NCBI GenBank assembly: GCA_905371715.1
Contig: CAJPLV010000002.1
Coordinates: 1 to 64,000, forward strand
Origin: Candidatus Saccharimonadota bacterium
GTDB taxonomy: Bacteria > Patescibacteriota > Saccharimonadia > Saccharimonadales > Saccharimonadaceae
Direction: 5' to 3'
DNA: 64,000 bases
Positions 41,845 to 50,719 of the stretch are shown here, one piece after another. The notes under the pieces are model-generated. The model was not told where the DNA came from and did no database searches. It saw only the letters and a program-made list of their open reading frames with translations. Within the stretch, counting starts at the first letter, position 1; every line of letters starts with the position of its first letter. A program made the position numbers and the translations under genes.

Positions 41845-43296
41845 GTGCGCTTATTATTTGTGGTTCGGGCGTTGTTTCGGGTGTGGCGAGCTTGGCGCAG
41901 CGATCAAATATGGCTCAAAGTTTTATCAGACGAGTGTCAAAGATTAGGCGGCGTGTATGTCAAGTTTTTGCAGCATTTGGCGTCGACTGAACTGATGGCT
42001 CAGGTGTATGCCGCGTCTGGATATCGATTGGATGCTTTTGATGATGTGGCAGTTGAGCCAATTGACGTTGCCGAGGTTTTGCGGCAAGAGTTGGGTAGCA
42101 AAGCCAGCCAAATAGCCGTTGATGGAGACCAGCCGTTTGCTACGGGTTCATTCGCTCAGGTCTATCGCTGCCGCGTAGCTGACCGTCCAGGCAACCAGTT
42201 TATTATCAAAATTCTTCGCCCTAGCGTGGTGCGCTATCTGAATTTCGACCTCGCAGTGCTGCGTTTTTGCTGTTGGGCGGGGCAATTTATGCTAAAGAAT
42301 GATATTTTCCCACTGGGCAAGCTTGCTGATGAGTTTATCAAAACCACCAAGCGCGAAACTGATTATCAGCGCGAGCTAATTACAGCCCAGGCGATTCGTG
42401 AATATTTTGCCAAGCGTACCGACAACGTTGTTGTGCCGGAGACGCTGGCTGATTACTCAACGCGGCTGATATTGGTTCAGGACTATATAGAAGGATTGCC
42501 GCTAACCGAGGTGGTGGAACAGGCACAAGCGGGAAACGACACCTACCAATTTGTCAAATACCAACTTGGCTCTGATATGCAGCAGCAATTAGTGACGGTC
42601 GGCAGCGAGTTTTTAATCGCAATTTTACAAGCAGATATCATTATGGCCGATCCGCATCCAGGTAATATTTATTTGCTGAGAGACAACAAAGTTGCGCTCA
42701 TCGACTTTGGTTTGGCGGTGGCAGCGCCGCGGCATCGCGCCTCGTTTTATCACATGATCGTGCAGTATCGCGCGCTGTATGAAGATCGAGCTGACATGGG
42801 TTTATTGGCACTGGCGATGCTGGCGTTTTATGATCATACCTTGTACCAAGCGCTGGATGTGATCGCCAAAGATCGCAGCTTGGCTTGCGGTATTTATGAA
42901 TATGCTCATACATTGATCCAGTCGACGACCAGCACATTCGCCGCTAATCGGCAAATAACTCAATTGTTCCTCAATGAGATTAACGCCGGCAATCGTTTTG
43001 CTGTCAGATTAGACAGTGTTAATATTATGCTGCAGCGCGGTTTGTATCACTATTTGGCGTCGGCGCGGCTGGCCTGCGGCGATGAATATCGAAAGACGCG
43101 CTATTGGCGGATCGTTCATGATGCGTTGGAGTTAGCTGAGGTGCACGCTAATAGTCATGGCGTTAGCGAGGCAGTACGCTCGTCGCCGATGAGTATTGAG
43201 TCAGCGCAAGAAATTGTAATGGATTGGATGAGCAAAGTCGCGGAGCGCGATAGGGTCGCCTACGCCATGTTGTTACAAAAAGGAGAATTATCATGA
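41845..43296 (+). CDS. ABC1/AarF/UbiB-type atypical kinase
   Basis: A 483-residue protein of the UbiB/ADCK family. YVKFLQ is the position of the family K-x-G-Q motif; PFATGSFAQVYRCRV is the nucleotide loop, FIIKILRPSV the lysine strand, ADPHPGNIYLL the catalytic loop and ALIDFGLAV the metal-binding DFG. In other bacteria UbiB supports ubiquinone synthesis; here no quinone pathway is in view, so a lipid-related role is more plausible. GTG start at 41845 with GGAGGG 12 bases upstream. It overlaps the next small gene by four bases. Confidence 0.88.
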   Translation: MRLLFVVRALFRVWRAWRSDQIWLKVLSDECQRLGGVYVKFLQHLASTELMAQVYAASGYRLDAFDDVAVEPIDVAEVLRQELGSKASQIAVDGDQPFATGSFAQVYRCRVADRPGNQFIIKILRPSVVRYLNFDLAVLRFCCWAGQFMLKNDIFPLGKLADEFIKTTKRETDYQRELITAQAIREYFAKRTDNVVVPETLADYSTRLILVQDYIEGLPLTEVVEQAQAGNDTYQFVKYQLGSDMQQQLVTVGSEFLIAILQADIIMADPHPGNIYLLRDNKVALIDFGLAVAAPRHRASFYHMIVQYRALYEDRADMGLLALAMLAFYDHTLYQALDVIAKDRSLACGIYEYAHTLIQSTTSTFAANRQITQLFLNEINAGNRFAVRLDSVNIMLQRGLYHYLASARLACGDEYRKTRYWRIVHDALELAEVHANSHGVSEAVRSSPMSIESAQEIVMDWMSKVAERDRVAYAMLLQKGELS

Positions 43297-43481
43297 AGCA
43301 ATTACAACAATGGGTGATGCAAGTTCGCTATCCGTATGCCGCGGGAATCATCGCCGTGATGTGGATTGGCACGGCAATTTTTGCTTACCTGAAACCCGAC
43401 GTCCCGCTTGAATTCTTAGTTGGAAGCCTCGCTGTTAGTACCATCATCATTGCTATCACCGGACTGTCGGAAGCCCGCTAA
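43293..43481 (+). CDS. Small membrane protein of the UbiB-like operon
   Basis: A 62-residue protein with two hydrophobic helices (about residues 15-32 and 38-57) joined by KPDVPLEF. It starts in the stop codon of the kinase gene (ATGA overlap) after GGAG. Translational coupling to the kinase suggests a membrane partner. No family recognised. Confidence 0.75.
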   Translation: MKQLQQWVMQVRYPYAAGIIAVMWIGTAIFAYLKPDVPLEFLVGSLAVSTIIIAITGLSEAR

Positions 43482-43548
43482 ATTTTACAGTGAAATAAGA
43501 AATTTTTATACGCTTTACTGACGTACATCATTTACAATAAGAATCCGT

Positions 43549-44277
43549 ATGAAGCCTAAAACCACTGCTCAAAAAATACTAGAATTTTACGACAGTCTGA
43601 AAAGTGCTGGCATAAATTTGCCGGAAAAATATCGTCTAATCAATCCGCTTACTGGCGCTAATCAGCGGCAAATAGCGCAAATAACGCAAATAACACATCG
43701 GTTTTATCACCGGTACTATCACGACAATAGGCGGCGGTTTATGATTTTGGGCAGCTCGCCGGCGCGACGCGGGACAGCGCTTACTGGCGTACCGTTTGAA
43801 GATGTCAATCATTTACAAGAGGATACAGGGATTTTCATAAATGCTTTTGGAGCGAATAAACGCTCGTCAAGCTTCTTGTATGAAGTGATGGAAGAATGCA
43901 GTGGGCGCCAGAAATTTTATAAACGATTTTACATGAGTTTTGTGTGTCCGCTAGGTATTGAGAAGATAAATTTGAAAGGTAATTGGGTAAATTGTAACTA
44001 CTATGAAAATGCAGCTCTAAAAAAATGTTTACATCCTTTTATCGTAGATTCGCTGAGGTGCCAGATCGATTTTAATATTGATACAACCGTTTGCTTTTGC
44101 ATCGGCAGCGGTGAGAATTTTAAGTTTTTGACCAATATAAATGATGAGTATCATTTCTTTGATACTATCGTGCCGTTGGAGCATCCGCGGTTTATTATGC
44201 AGTATAATGCGGATCGCAAAGAAGAGTTTATTAAAAAGTATGTGAATGCTTTAAGTCACTATAAAGTAAAGGAGTAA
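43549..44277 (+). CDS. SMUG2-like/DUF4918 uracil-DNA glycosylase superfamily protein
   Basis: A 242-residue protein. MILGSSPARRGTALTGVPFED near residues 65-85 corresponds to the glycosylase motif 1 region (G-x-x-P-x-x-x-G...TG-x-P-F) of the SMUG2/DUF4918 group, and PLEHPRFIMQYN near residue 220 to the late H-P loop. These enzymes remove uracil or related lesions from DNA; the family is mainly known in Bacteroidota and eukaryotic-type SMUG relatives. The start follows a TACAAT by ten bases. Two bases separate it from the next gene, indicating one operon. Confidence 0.75.
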   Translation: MKPKTTAQKILEFYDSLKSAGINLPEKYRLINPLTGANQRQIAQITQITHRFYHRYYHDNRRRFMILGSSPARRGTALTGVPFEDVNHLQEDTGIFINAFGANKRSSSFLYEVMEECSGRQKFYKRFYMSFVCPLGIEKINLKGNWVNCNYYENAALKKCLHPFIVDSLRCQIDFNIDTTVCFCIGSGENFKFLTNINDEYHFFDTIVPLEHPRFIMQYNADRKEEFIKKYVNALSHYKVKE

Positions 44278-44279
44278 TC

Positions 44280-45053
44280 ATGTCGAAGGATAAAATTATT
44301 TTGGTACATCTTGATACTAACGAGGTAAATATTTTTAGGCTACAAACAGGTAGATTGAAGCTTTTAAAGAAAAAGCAGATATTTTTTAACGAAACTTTAG
44401 TAACAGGAGAGTTGTTGCGGAAGCTAGATATGGTTGTAGATATGCTGGCGGAAGCTGGAAATTTGGATAACAAGAGTGTTAGGCTGTATGCGACGGGAAT
44501 ATTTCAAGAGTTCTCAAAGGAAGAACAGCAGCAGTTGGCTATCTATGTATTTGTAAAGTTTGGTCTAGTGTTTAACATCATTGAGCCTAAGCTGGAAGAG
44601 TTTTACCTTAAAAAAAGTTATTTATATAATAAAACGGAGAATATTATCCAAGGGCTAGCTTTGCAAGAGTTTAGAAAAGTAGTTGTTTGCGGTAGCTTTC
44701 AGGAGCATTTAGCTGAGATTAGTGGAGTTATTAAGGTTTTGACTACGCGTAATATTCAAGTATTAAGTCCTTGGACAGACAAAGTAGTTCCTGAAACTCT
44801 GGGCACAGATTTTATCTTGTTAGAGGGGCAAGAATTGTATAATAAGAGAGATGCCTGGAGACATAAATACGATCACATGAATAAGTTTAAAAAAGCAGAC
44901 GCAATCATAATATGCAATCCTGGAGGAGCAATAGGGAAAGGTACGATGTTTGAACTCGGTTTTATGATAGCATATTCAAAAAGGATTATTTTTAGTAATG
45001 AGCCTAAGAATTTATCTATACTTTTCCCATATGAAGTTGGCTTGATATTCTAA
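44280..45053 (+). CDS. Two-domain protein: Ppx-like N-terminus and nucleoside deoxyribosyltransferase-like C-terminus
   Basis: A 257-residue protein. Residues about 140-257 follow the nucleoside 2-deoxyribosyltransferase fold: VVVCGSFQ as first strand, an acidic mid region, KKADAIIICNPGG, and GTMFELGFMIAYSKRIIF, where the glutamate in F-E-L-G matches the family nucleophile region. The first 125 residues have strands and ATGIFQEF reminiscent of the exopolyphosphatase N-domain, but this is weak. It is AT-rich and cotranscribed with the glycosylase-like gene, suggesting joint action on modified bases or nucleotides. Confidence 0.6.
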   Translation: MSKDKIILVHLDTNEVNIFRLQTGRLKLLKKKQIFFNETLVTGELLRKLDMVVDMLAEAGNLDNKSVRLYATGIFQEFSKEEQQQLAIYVFVKFGLVFNIIEPKLEEFYLKKSYLYNKTENIIQGLALQEFRKVVVCGSFQEHLAEISGVIKVLTTRNIQVLSPWTDKVVPETLGTDFILLEGQELYNKRDAWRHKYDHMNKFKKADAIIICNPGGAIGKGTMFELGFMIAYSKRIIFSNEPKNLSILFPYEVGLIF

Positions 45054-45200
45054 GCCAGGTGTGATTAAGTTTTCGAGTTAGCTATTTACTGGGCAAATTT
45101 TTGTTGTTTTCTGTGCTAATCGTCAAGGATGTTTCGGTTGAAGTTAGGTTAAAGTGATACAGGTGGTACCGGATGGGTTGTTCGTATAAATAAGTAGTGT

Positions 45201-45662
45201 TTATTCTCGCCGAAAAATATCAAACACACCAAACTTTCCAGTCAACATGGACTGATCGATGATGTGCGGCGTGAGGGCGGCGATGAGTTCTTTTGGTTTG
45301 GTGTCGCTTGGTAAATCCAGTGTCGTGTCCAGCGCGTACACGTAAAATTGATAGCGGTGCGTGCCAAACGGTGGCTGCGGCCCGTTCCAGCCGGAACGAC
45401 CCCAACTGGTAATCCCCTCGACGACGCCCATAGGCAGTGATTCGCCAGCTATTTCAGTGGTTTTGGCTGGTAAATTCCAAACCGTCCAATGGTAAAATCC
45501 ATCACGCCCGGGCGCATCGGGATCATGGCAAATAACGGCGAGATTTTTTGCATTTGCTGGCACGCCGGCAATGCGCAGTGTTGGGCGCCGATTACCGCCA
45601 AGCCGTGCGCAAGCTTTTGGGATTTTAGCGCCGTCAGCGAAGTCAGGACTCGAAATATTCAT
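45201..45662 (-). CDS. PEBP family protein (YbhB/YbcL-like), copy 2
   Basis: About 153 residues. It shares ICHDPDAPGRDGFYHWTVWN and PPFGTHRYQF with copy 1 and differs mainly in the C-terminal helix. The start at ATG 45662 is chosen because the copy-1 protein begins with the homologous MKISSP, and a TACTAT lies seven bases upstream. The frame extends to 45698 without similarity. Copies are 5 kb apart and in the same orientation. Confidence 0.92.
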   Translation of the reverse strand: MNISSPDFADGAKIPKACARLGGNRRPTLRIAGVPANAKNLAVICHDPDAPGRDGFYHWTVWNLPAKTTEIAGESLPMGVVEGITSWGRSGWNGPQPPFGTHRYQFYVYALDTTLDLPSDTKPKELIAALTPHIIDQSMLTGKFGVFDIFRRE

Positions 45663-45725
45663 ACTGCATATAGTACGAATCAGCAGGCAGATCGTCAAGT
45701 TATTGTAAATACTTACGTTTTATGT

Positions 45726-45731
45726 TATAAT
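45726..45731 (+). promoter_or_regulatory. -10 element, leaderless promoter of the GNAT gene
   Basis: TATAAT ending six bases before the ATG at 45738. Confidence 0.65.
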
Positions 45732-45737
45732 AAAAGG

Positions 45738-46385
45738 ATGCGCAAGGAGTTAGTAAAAAATAGAACAGGCGAGACGACAGAGGTATCGCACGCTCTTATG
45801 CACGAATTATCGCCCGAAGCGCGCGCTGAGGTTGGATCGGCGGTCGCGGCAATGATTACGCAAACAATTGAAGGCGGCGAAACAATGATTGCTGTGACGC
45901 CGGAAGAAATCGCTGAGCGCGGCGTGAATGATTCTTCGAAAGGCTTAGCGACGTTTATCGATGGCGAACTAGTCAGTTACGCAAGCGCAACAGCGCCACG
46001 TCCGCGGCGTATAGATAGCGTACCGATGTCGGAAATCGGTTCGGTTATCACAAAAGAGGCGTATCGCGGGCGCGGACTGGCACGGGCTGCTATGGCGGCA
46101 CTCGTGAACGAGCTAGCGGACGAAGGTGTTGCGTCGGTGGTGTTCGCTAACGGCAAGAGCGAACCTATTGCACGAAGCTTGGGCATGCGCGATGCACAGT
46201 TATTTGAAGTGACGGCAGATATGGCGGAGCTATGCAAAGAATGCAATAATTATTGTCCGCTCAACGGCTTAAAGCATAAAGATGAAGAGCCGGCGAATCC
46301 GGCACGATGTTGTGATACAATTTTAACAAACATTGATGACATCGTGAAAGGCTCGCGCTATGGAAGAGGCTACAAAACTTGCTAA
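45738..46385 (+). CDS. GNAT acetyltransferase with cysteine-rich tail
   Basis: About 215 residues. The acetyl-CoA loop EAYRGRGLARAAMAALV (R-G-x-G-x-A) is at about residues 108-124 after the strand IGSVIT. The last 60 residues contain a cluster of six cysteines (CKECNNYC ... RCCDT ... KTC) that could bind a metal, an unusual addition to a GNAT enzyme. The target is unknown. I use ATG 45738 with its adjacent promoter; the longer frame to 45489 runs through the divergent PEBP gene. It overlaps the peptidase gene by 26 bases. Confidence 0.8.
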   Translation: MRKELVKNRTGETTEVSHALMHELSPEARAEVGSAVAAMITQTIEGGETMIAVTPEEIAERGVNDSSKGLATFIDGELVSYASATAPRPRRIDSVPMSEIGSVITKEAYRGRGLARAAMAALVNELADEGVASVVFANGKSEPIARSLGMRDAQLFEVTADMAELCKECNNYCPLNGLKHKDEEPANPARCCDTILTNIDDIVKGSRYGRGYKTC

Positions 46386-47472
46386 AGAACTTATTGCTAT
46401 TCCGTCGGTATCAGGCGGCGAGGCGGAGATTTTGAAATTTTGCGCTGATTGGTTTCGTGGTGCAGAATTTGATGACGTATTCACTGACGACATGTTTACA
46501 GCTGGCGTCGTGCGTGCGGCAAGTGGTACGGCATCTCGGGCGCTTATTTTGTGCGGACATGTCGATACGGTGGCGCCGGGCGACAAATCGGCGTGGTCGC
46601 GCAGCCCATGGCAGGCGTACGTGCGGGACGGGCGGCTCTATGGATTAGGTTCGGGCGATATGAAAATGGGCGTAGCCTTGCAGATGGTTGCCGCGAAGGA
46701 TTATATTGATGCGCGCCGTGATGACTTTGATGTGTGGTGCGTAGTAGTCGCAAACGAAGAAGTTGACGGTGCGGGTTCGGCGGCATTTACGAATTTTTTT
46801 GCGCAGCGGACAAACTATGCGGAAACGAGCTGCTTAATTGCCGAGCCGACAGACGGCGATCGGATTGAGATTGGACACCGCGGTAATCGGTTCGTTGAGC
46901 TAGAATTTAGCGGCACGGCGGGGCATGCGTCGCAGGAAGATAATTACCAGGCGAGTGCGCTGCCGAAAATGGTACATTTTTTGATAGGATTGCCGGATAT
47001 TCGCGAAACATTACACCAAACGTACCGCCACAATATGCTTGGAGAGCCGTCATTTACGCCGACGCGCGTATCGCCGAGCCAATCGTTTTCGGCAAATAAG
47101 ACTGCTGATAAAACGTATGTGGCGCTTGATATTCGTACAACGCCAGGGCTTGACGAAGCTTTTGAGCGGCAAATGAATATATTTGCTAAGAAGTATGATT
47201 TTTCGTGGCGCTACACGGCAGAACCGGTGAGTTCAGCGCTCTGTGCGGACGATGCATCGATTTTGCGCGCGGTGCAAACATGTTTGCCGAAAGGCAAGGT
47301 TTCTGTAAGTTTAGGCGCAACTGATCAAGCGTTCTTTCAGAATATCGGCGTGCAAACGGTCGTGTATGGTCCGGGCGATTTTGCGCGAGCGCACACAACC
47401 GATGAATCGGTATCGCTCGAAAAGGCTAAAACGGCGCTTGCGGTGTATCGGCGAGTAATAGCGTTGTTGTAG
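46360..47472 (+). CDS. Peptidase M20 family protein (DapE/ArgE-like)
   Basis: A 370-residue metallohydrolase. Zinc-site motifs are present: CGHVDTVAPG (first histidine and aspartate), GSGDMKMG (bridging aspartate), VANEEVDG (catalytic glutamate pair), AEPTDG and the late LGATDQAFF/GPGD region. A dimerisation domain (GHASQEDNYQAS onward) sits in the middle, as in DapE. Substrates could be N-acyl amino acids or dipeptides, useful to a cell that scavenges peptides. It starts inside the GNAT gene, so translation is coupled. Confidence 0.9.
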   Translation: MEEATKLAKELIAIPSVSGGEAEILKFCADWFRGAEFDDVFTDDMFTAGVVRAASGTASRALILCGHVDTVAPGDKSAWSRSPWQAYVRDGRLYGLGSGDMKMGVALQMVAAKDYIDARRDDFDVWCVVVANEEVDGAGSAAFTNFFAQRTNYAETSCLIAEPTDGDRIEIGHRGNRFVELEFSGTAGHASQEDNYQASALPKMVHFLIGLPDIRETLHQTYRHNMLGEPSFTPTRVSPSQSFSANKTADKTYVALDIRTTPGLDEAFERQMNIFAKKYDFSWRYTAEPVSSALCADDASILRAVQTCLPKGKVSVSLGATDQAFFQNIGVQTVVYGPGDFARAHTTDESVSLEKAKTALAVYRRVIALL

Positions 47473-47500
47473 AAAAGTAATTTTACGGTAACTTTGCCTG

Positions 47501-48142
47501 CTACTCTGGCACACCATAACCAAGTAATCCTTCATAGCGCTTACCGGTGTTCGTCATGACGCGCACGCGGTTTGCTTCGTTGCCGCCAACGGTGACGAGC
47601 GCGCCTTTATTATAATCAAGCACGATATGCGTGTGGTCGCCAAATACAGGTGAATTGCGGTAGATCGCTACGTCACCCGCCTGCGGTACATAGCCGGAGT
47701 CCGCTGGCTTGAATCGTCCTGCCGCCTGATAATATTCGCGCAGCGTGAATGTGCCAGGAATACGCCAGCTACCCGTATGCGGATTTTTCAGCGGTACACC
47801 TGCTTGATTCATAACCCAACTGACAAAATCGGCGCACCACGGCTCATGGCTACCTTGGCTGTATTTTGTGCCGTCGGCTTGCGCGGTAAATTCACTACGG
47901 GCAATCTGGATTATCCGCTGCCGTGCCGGACTAAGTTCGCTCGTATTAATGTTGGGAAACTGCATTTGCCCAGGCGAACGGTCAAGTGTCGTCACAGTCA
48001 TAATTGATTGTATGCGCTGCCGCGCCGGCGTCCATAGATAAATAATCACGCTAATAACTAGGAATACTATGAAACACGCATATATAGCGAAGCGCTTCGT
48101 TATTCGTTGCTTGTTCGCTGCTGCGTGCTGTAATTGCTGCAT
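47501..48142 (-). CDS. Membrane-anchored CHAP-domain protein
   Basis: About 213 residues. An N-terminal membrane helix (about residues 19-39) precedes a CHAP domain: EPWCADFVSWVMNQAG with the catalytic cysteine, VPQAGDVAIY, and FGDHTHIVLDY with the catalytic histidine. CHAP enzymes are amidases or endopeptidases of peptidoglycan. It is external and could remodel its own wall or act on a neighbour cell. The ATG at 48142 lies eight bases after TGC-TATACT; the frame extends to 48223 without support. Confidence 0.85.
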   Translation of the reverse strand: MQQLQHAAANKQRITKRFAIYACFIVFLVISVIIYLWTPARQRIQSIMTVTTLDRSPGQMQFPNINTSELSPARQRIIQIARSEFTAQADGTKYSQGSHEPWCADFVSWVMNQAGVPLKNPHTGSWRIPGTFTLREYYQAAGRFKPADSGYVPQAGDVAIYRNSPVFGDHTHIVLDYNKGALVTVGGNEANRVRVMTNTGKRYEGLLGYGVPE

Positions 48143-48282
48143 AATTATTAAGTATAGCATATTTCGTGATGTTTTGCACTTTCGGTGAATATGGATTACT
48201 CTATGGTGATAGCGGCGTAACATATGCTATTTGAAAACCGCTATAATACATTACGCAAGTATATTTTGAAACGATTAGCTAT

Positions 48283-48696
48283 ATGAATATTAGAGAAGCT
48301 ATATCGCAGTTATTACTCCCAGACGGTAGTTTCATGGTGGTAGGCAGTGGGTTGCTTGATACGCTTGGTATACGCGCGGCGGGTGATATTGACCTGCTTG
48401 TATCGCACGATGTTTTTAACAATCTTAAGCACCAAAATTATAAGATACAACAGCACAAAGACGGTTCTGATTATATATCTATCGGTCGCTTTGAAATTAT
48501 GGCGGACTGGTATGGTGATAATTTGGAAACGATGCGCGAAAGCGCGGTGTATATCGACGAAATACCTTATTGGAGTCTTGAGTCAATGCGCGAATGGAAG
48601 TGCGATCACGCGAGAGAAAAGGACGTGCGCGACATCGATCTTATCGACGAGTATCGACAGCAGCATGCTGACATTAAGACAACTGCGAAACCGTAG
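48283..48696 (+). CDS. Nucleotidyltransferase-fold protein, small
   Basis: A 137-residue protein. FMVVGSGLLDTLG then AAGDIDLLVS (residues about 17-43) give the G-S and paired-aspartate motifs of the minimal nucleotidyltransferase fold, as in AbiEii-like and aminoglycoside-type enzymes; a third acidic residue is in RFEIMADWYG. The partner and substrate are unknown. No Shine-Dalgarno is clear. Confidence 0.75.
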   Translation: MNIREAISQLLLPDGSFMVVGSGLLDTLGIRAAGDIDLLVSHDVFNNLKHQNYKIQQHKDGSDYISIGRFEIMADWYGDNLETMRESAVYIDEIPYWSLESMREWKCDHAREKDVRDIDLIDEYRQQHADIKTTAKP

Positions 48697-48786
48697 GTAT
48701 AAACCGATATTGAAGTAACTGCTTGCTATGCTTTCGAGAAAGGAGTAATATACTAAAGTGAATAGAGGCAGAGCTATAGGAAGACC

Positions 48787-49551
48787 ATGACGCAGACGAA
48801 ACAAATTGTCGAGGCAAACGAGCTAGTGAAAACGTATGGCGGCACAAACGTGGTAGACGGCGTGTCGTTTAGCGTGGGTGAGGGCGAGATTTTCGGTATT
48901 CTCGGACCGAATGGCGCCGGCAAAACGACGACGCTTGAGATGCTTGAGGCGCTTCGACCGATTGATGGCGGACAGGCGACTATTGACGGCATTGATGTTG
49001 CCAAACAACCAAAGAAAATTAAACATATCATCGGCATCCAGCTGCAGGCGACCAGCTTTTACGACAAGCTGAATTTGCGCGAACAACTGAAAATGTTCGC
49101 AAGCCTATATGGTACGCGGGTGAACGCCGATAAATTGCTTGAAAAAGTTCAACTGATCGACAAAGCGAAAAGCTATGTTGAGCAGCTTTCCGGCGGGCAA
49201 AAGCAGCGGTTTGCTATTGCCTCAACACTAGTGAATACGCCAAAAGTATTGTTTCTTGATGAGCCGACGACCGGACTTGACCCGCAGGCGCGCCGCAACA
49301 TGTGGGACTTGATCAAACAGATCCGCAGTGAAGGTATGACAATCATATTGACGACGCATTATATGGACGAAGCGGAAGTTTTGTGCGACCGGCTGGCGAT
49401 CATGGACAACGGCAAGATTTTGACGACTGATACGCCGCATAATTTGATTGAGGCGCTCCTCGCGCGCGGTTTCAAGAAGAAACAGGTCGTCGAGCAGGCG
49501 AATTTAGAAGACGTGTTCATTGATTTAACAGGAAAGGCGATTCGAGACTGA
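48787..49551 (+). CDS. ABC transporter ATPase (DrrA-like)
   Basis: A 254-residue ATPase with Walker A GPNGAGKTTTLEML, signature QLSGGQKQRFAIASTL, Walker B VLFLDEPTTGLDPQ and H-loop TTHYMDEAE. The C-terminal extension ends LEDVFIDLTGKAIRD, typical of ABC-2 drug and lipid exporters (DrrA/CcmA type). AGGAAG precedes the ATG, which also overlaps the stop of a possible ten-codon frame beginning at GTG 48758. One base overlaps the permease gene. Confidence 0.92.
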   Translation: MTQTKQIVEANELVKTYGGTNVVDGVSFSVGEGEIFGILGPNGAGKTTTLEMLEALRPIDGGQATIDGIDVAKQPKKIKHIIGIQLQATSFYDKLNLREQLKMFASLYGTRVNADKLLEKVQLIDKAKSYVEQLSGGQKQRFAIASTLVNTPKVLFLDEPTTGLDPQARRNMWDLIKQIRSEGMTIILTTHYMDEAEVLCDRLAIMDNGKILTTDTPHNLIEALLARGFKKKQVVEQANLEDVFIDLTGKAIRD

Positions 49552-50657
49552 TGAAAGCATACTGGACGGGCGTATTTGGTCAAGTAGTGGCGATAGCGAA
49601 GCGCATTATGCGCGATAAAATGGCGCTGTTTTTTACCTTTTTGTTTCCGCTGATTTTTTTGCTGGTGTTCGGCACGATTTTCAATAACCAATCGGCGTCG
49701 CTAAAAGTCGCGATTATCAATCATTCTGATAGCCGGTTCGCCAAACAATTTGTCGAGAACGCCAAGAAGGGCGATGTTTCGGTGCTGAAAATCCAGGACG
49801 TCAGCGGTATGGATGAAGCAAAGGAAAAAATGAAGCGCTCGCAGCTGGACGGTATTATTGAGCTGCCGGCGGATTTTGGCAAGCCCGGCGCCGACCATCG
49901 CCCGAGCGGTACGATTAATGTACTCTATGCAAAAGGTTCGGATCAAGCTGGTAGCACGCTGAGCGCTGTGATGACGCAGGTAGCAGACGGCATCAACAAA
50001 GGTATGGGGCAGCCGGAAGCGCCGCTAAAGGTAGCGTCGCAGGCGGTGGGCGATAAAGCATTGAAAACATTTGATTATACGTTTACCGGACTATTAGCAT
50101 TCAGCTTGATGAGTATGGGGATTTTTGGTTTGGCAAACCAAATGCCGACAGAGAAGCAAAAGGGCGCATATCGGCGGCTGCGGGCGGCGCCGTTTACGTC
50201 AGGACAGTTAATCTTGGCGACGATGATCGTCTATACAATGATTTCCTTACTGAGCGCAGCATCGATGTTGCTGGTTGGGCACTTGATGTTCCACTTTCAA
50301 ATGCGCGGCGATTGGTTAACGTTTAGTTTGTTTCTCATGCTGGCGGCGGCGATGATGGTAAGCCTGGGGCTGCTCATGGGTTCGTGGGCGAAGAATGAAA
50401 ATCAATCGTCAGCGCTCACGAATATCGTATCGTCCCCAATGATGTTTTTATCTGGCGCGTTCTTCCCGAGCTATCTGTTTCCAGAGTGGCTGCGGGGGAT
50501 TTCGCAGTTCATTCCGATGACATCGGTAGTTGACGGTTTCCGGTTGATTATGGCAGAGAATGCTAGTTTATTTGCGGTGAGCGGGCAAGTGTTGGTGGTA
50601 TTCAGCGTGACGGTCGTCGTGTATTTCATTTCGACGCGCGTGTTTCGCTGGGAATAA
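49551..50657 (+). CDS. ABC-2 type permease (DrrB/YhaP-like)
   Basis: A 368-residue protein with an N-terminal membrane helix (about residues 22-45), a large extracellular loop of about 130 residues, and five helices in the C-terminal half. KMALFFTFLFPLIFLLVFGTIF and the late MMFLSGAFFPSYLFPEWLR are hallmark ABC2_membrane_3 segments. It forms an exporter with the ATPase immediately upstream. Substrate unknown. Confidence 0.9.
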   Translation: MKAYWTGVFGQVVAIAKRIMRDKMALFFTFLFPLIFLLVFGTIFNNQSASLKVAIINHSDSRFAKQFVENAKKGDVSVLKIQDVSGMDEAKEKMKRSQLDGIIELPADFGKPGADHRPSGTINVLYAKGSDQAGSTLSAVMTQVADGINKGMGQPEAPLKVASQAVGDKALKTFDYTFTGLLAFSLMSMGIFGLANQMPTEKQKGAYRRLRAAPFTSGQLILATMIVYTMISLLSAASMLLVGHLMFHFQMRGDWLTFSLFLMLAAAMMVSLGLLMGSWAKNENQSSALTNIVSSPMMFLSGAFFPSYLFPEWLRGISQFIPMTSVVDGFRLIMAENASLFAVSGQVLVVFSVTVVVYFISTRVFRWE

Positions 50658-50719
50658 CTTAGCGATAGCCCCGGAGCCGATAGTATCAAAATTTATCCGC
50701 TGCGTAATGACAGTTCGTG

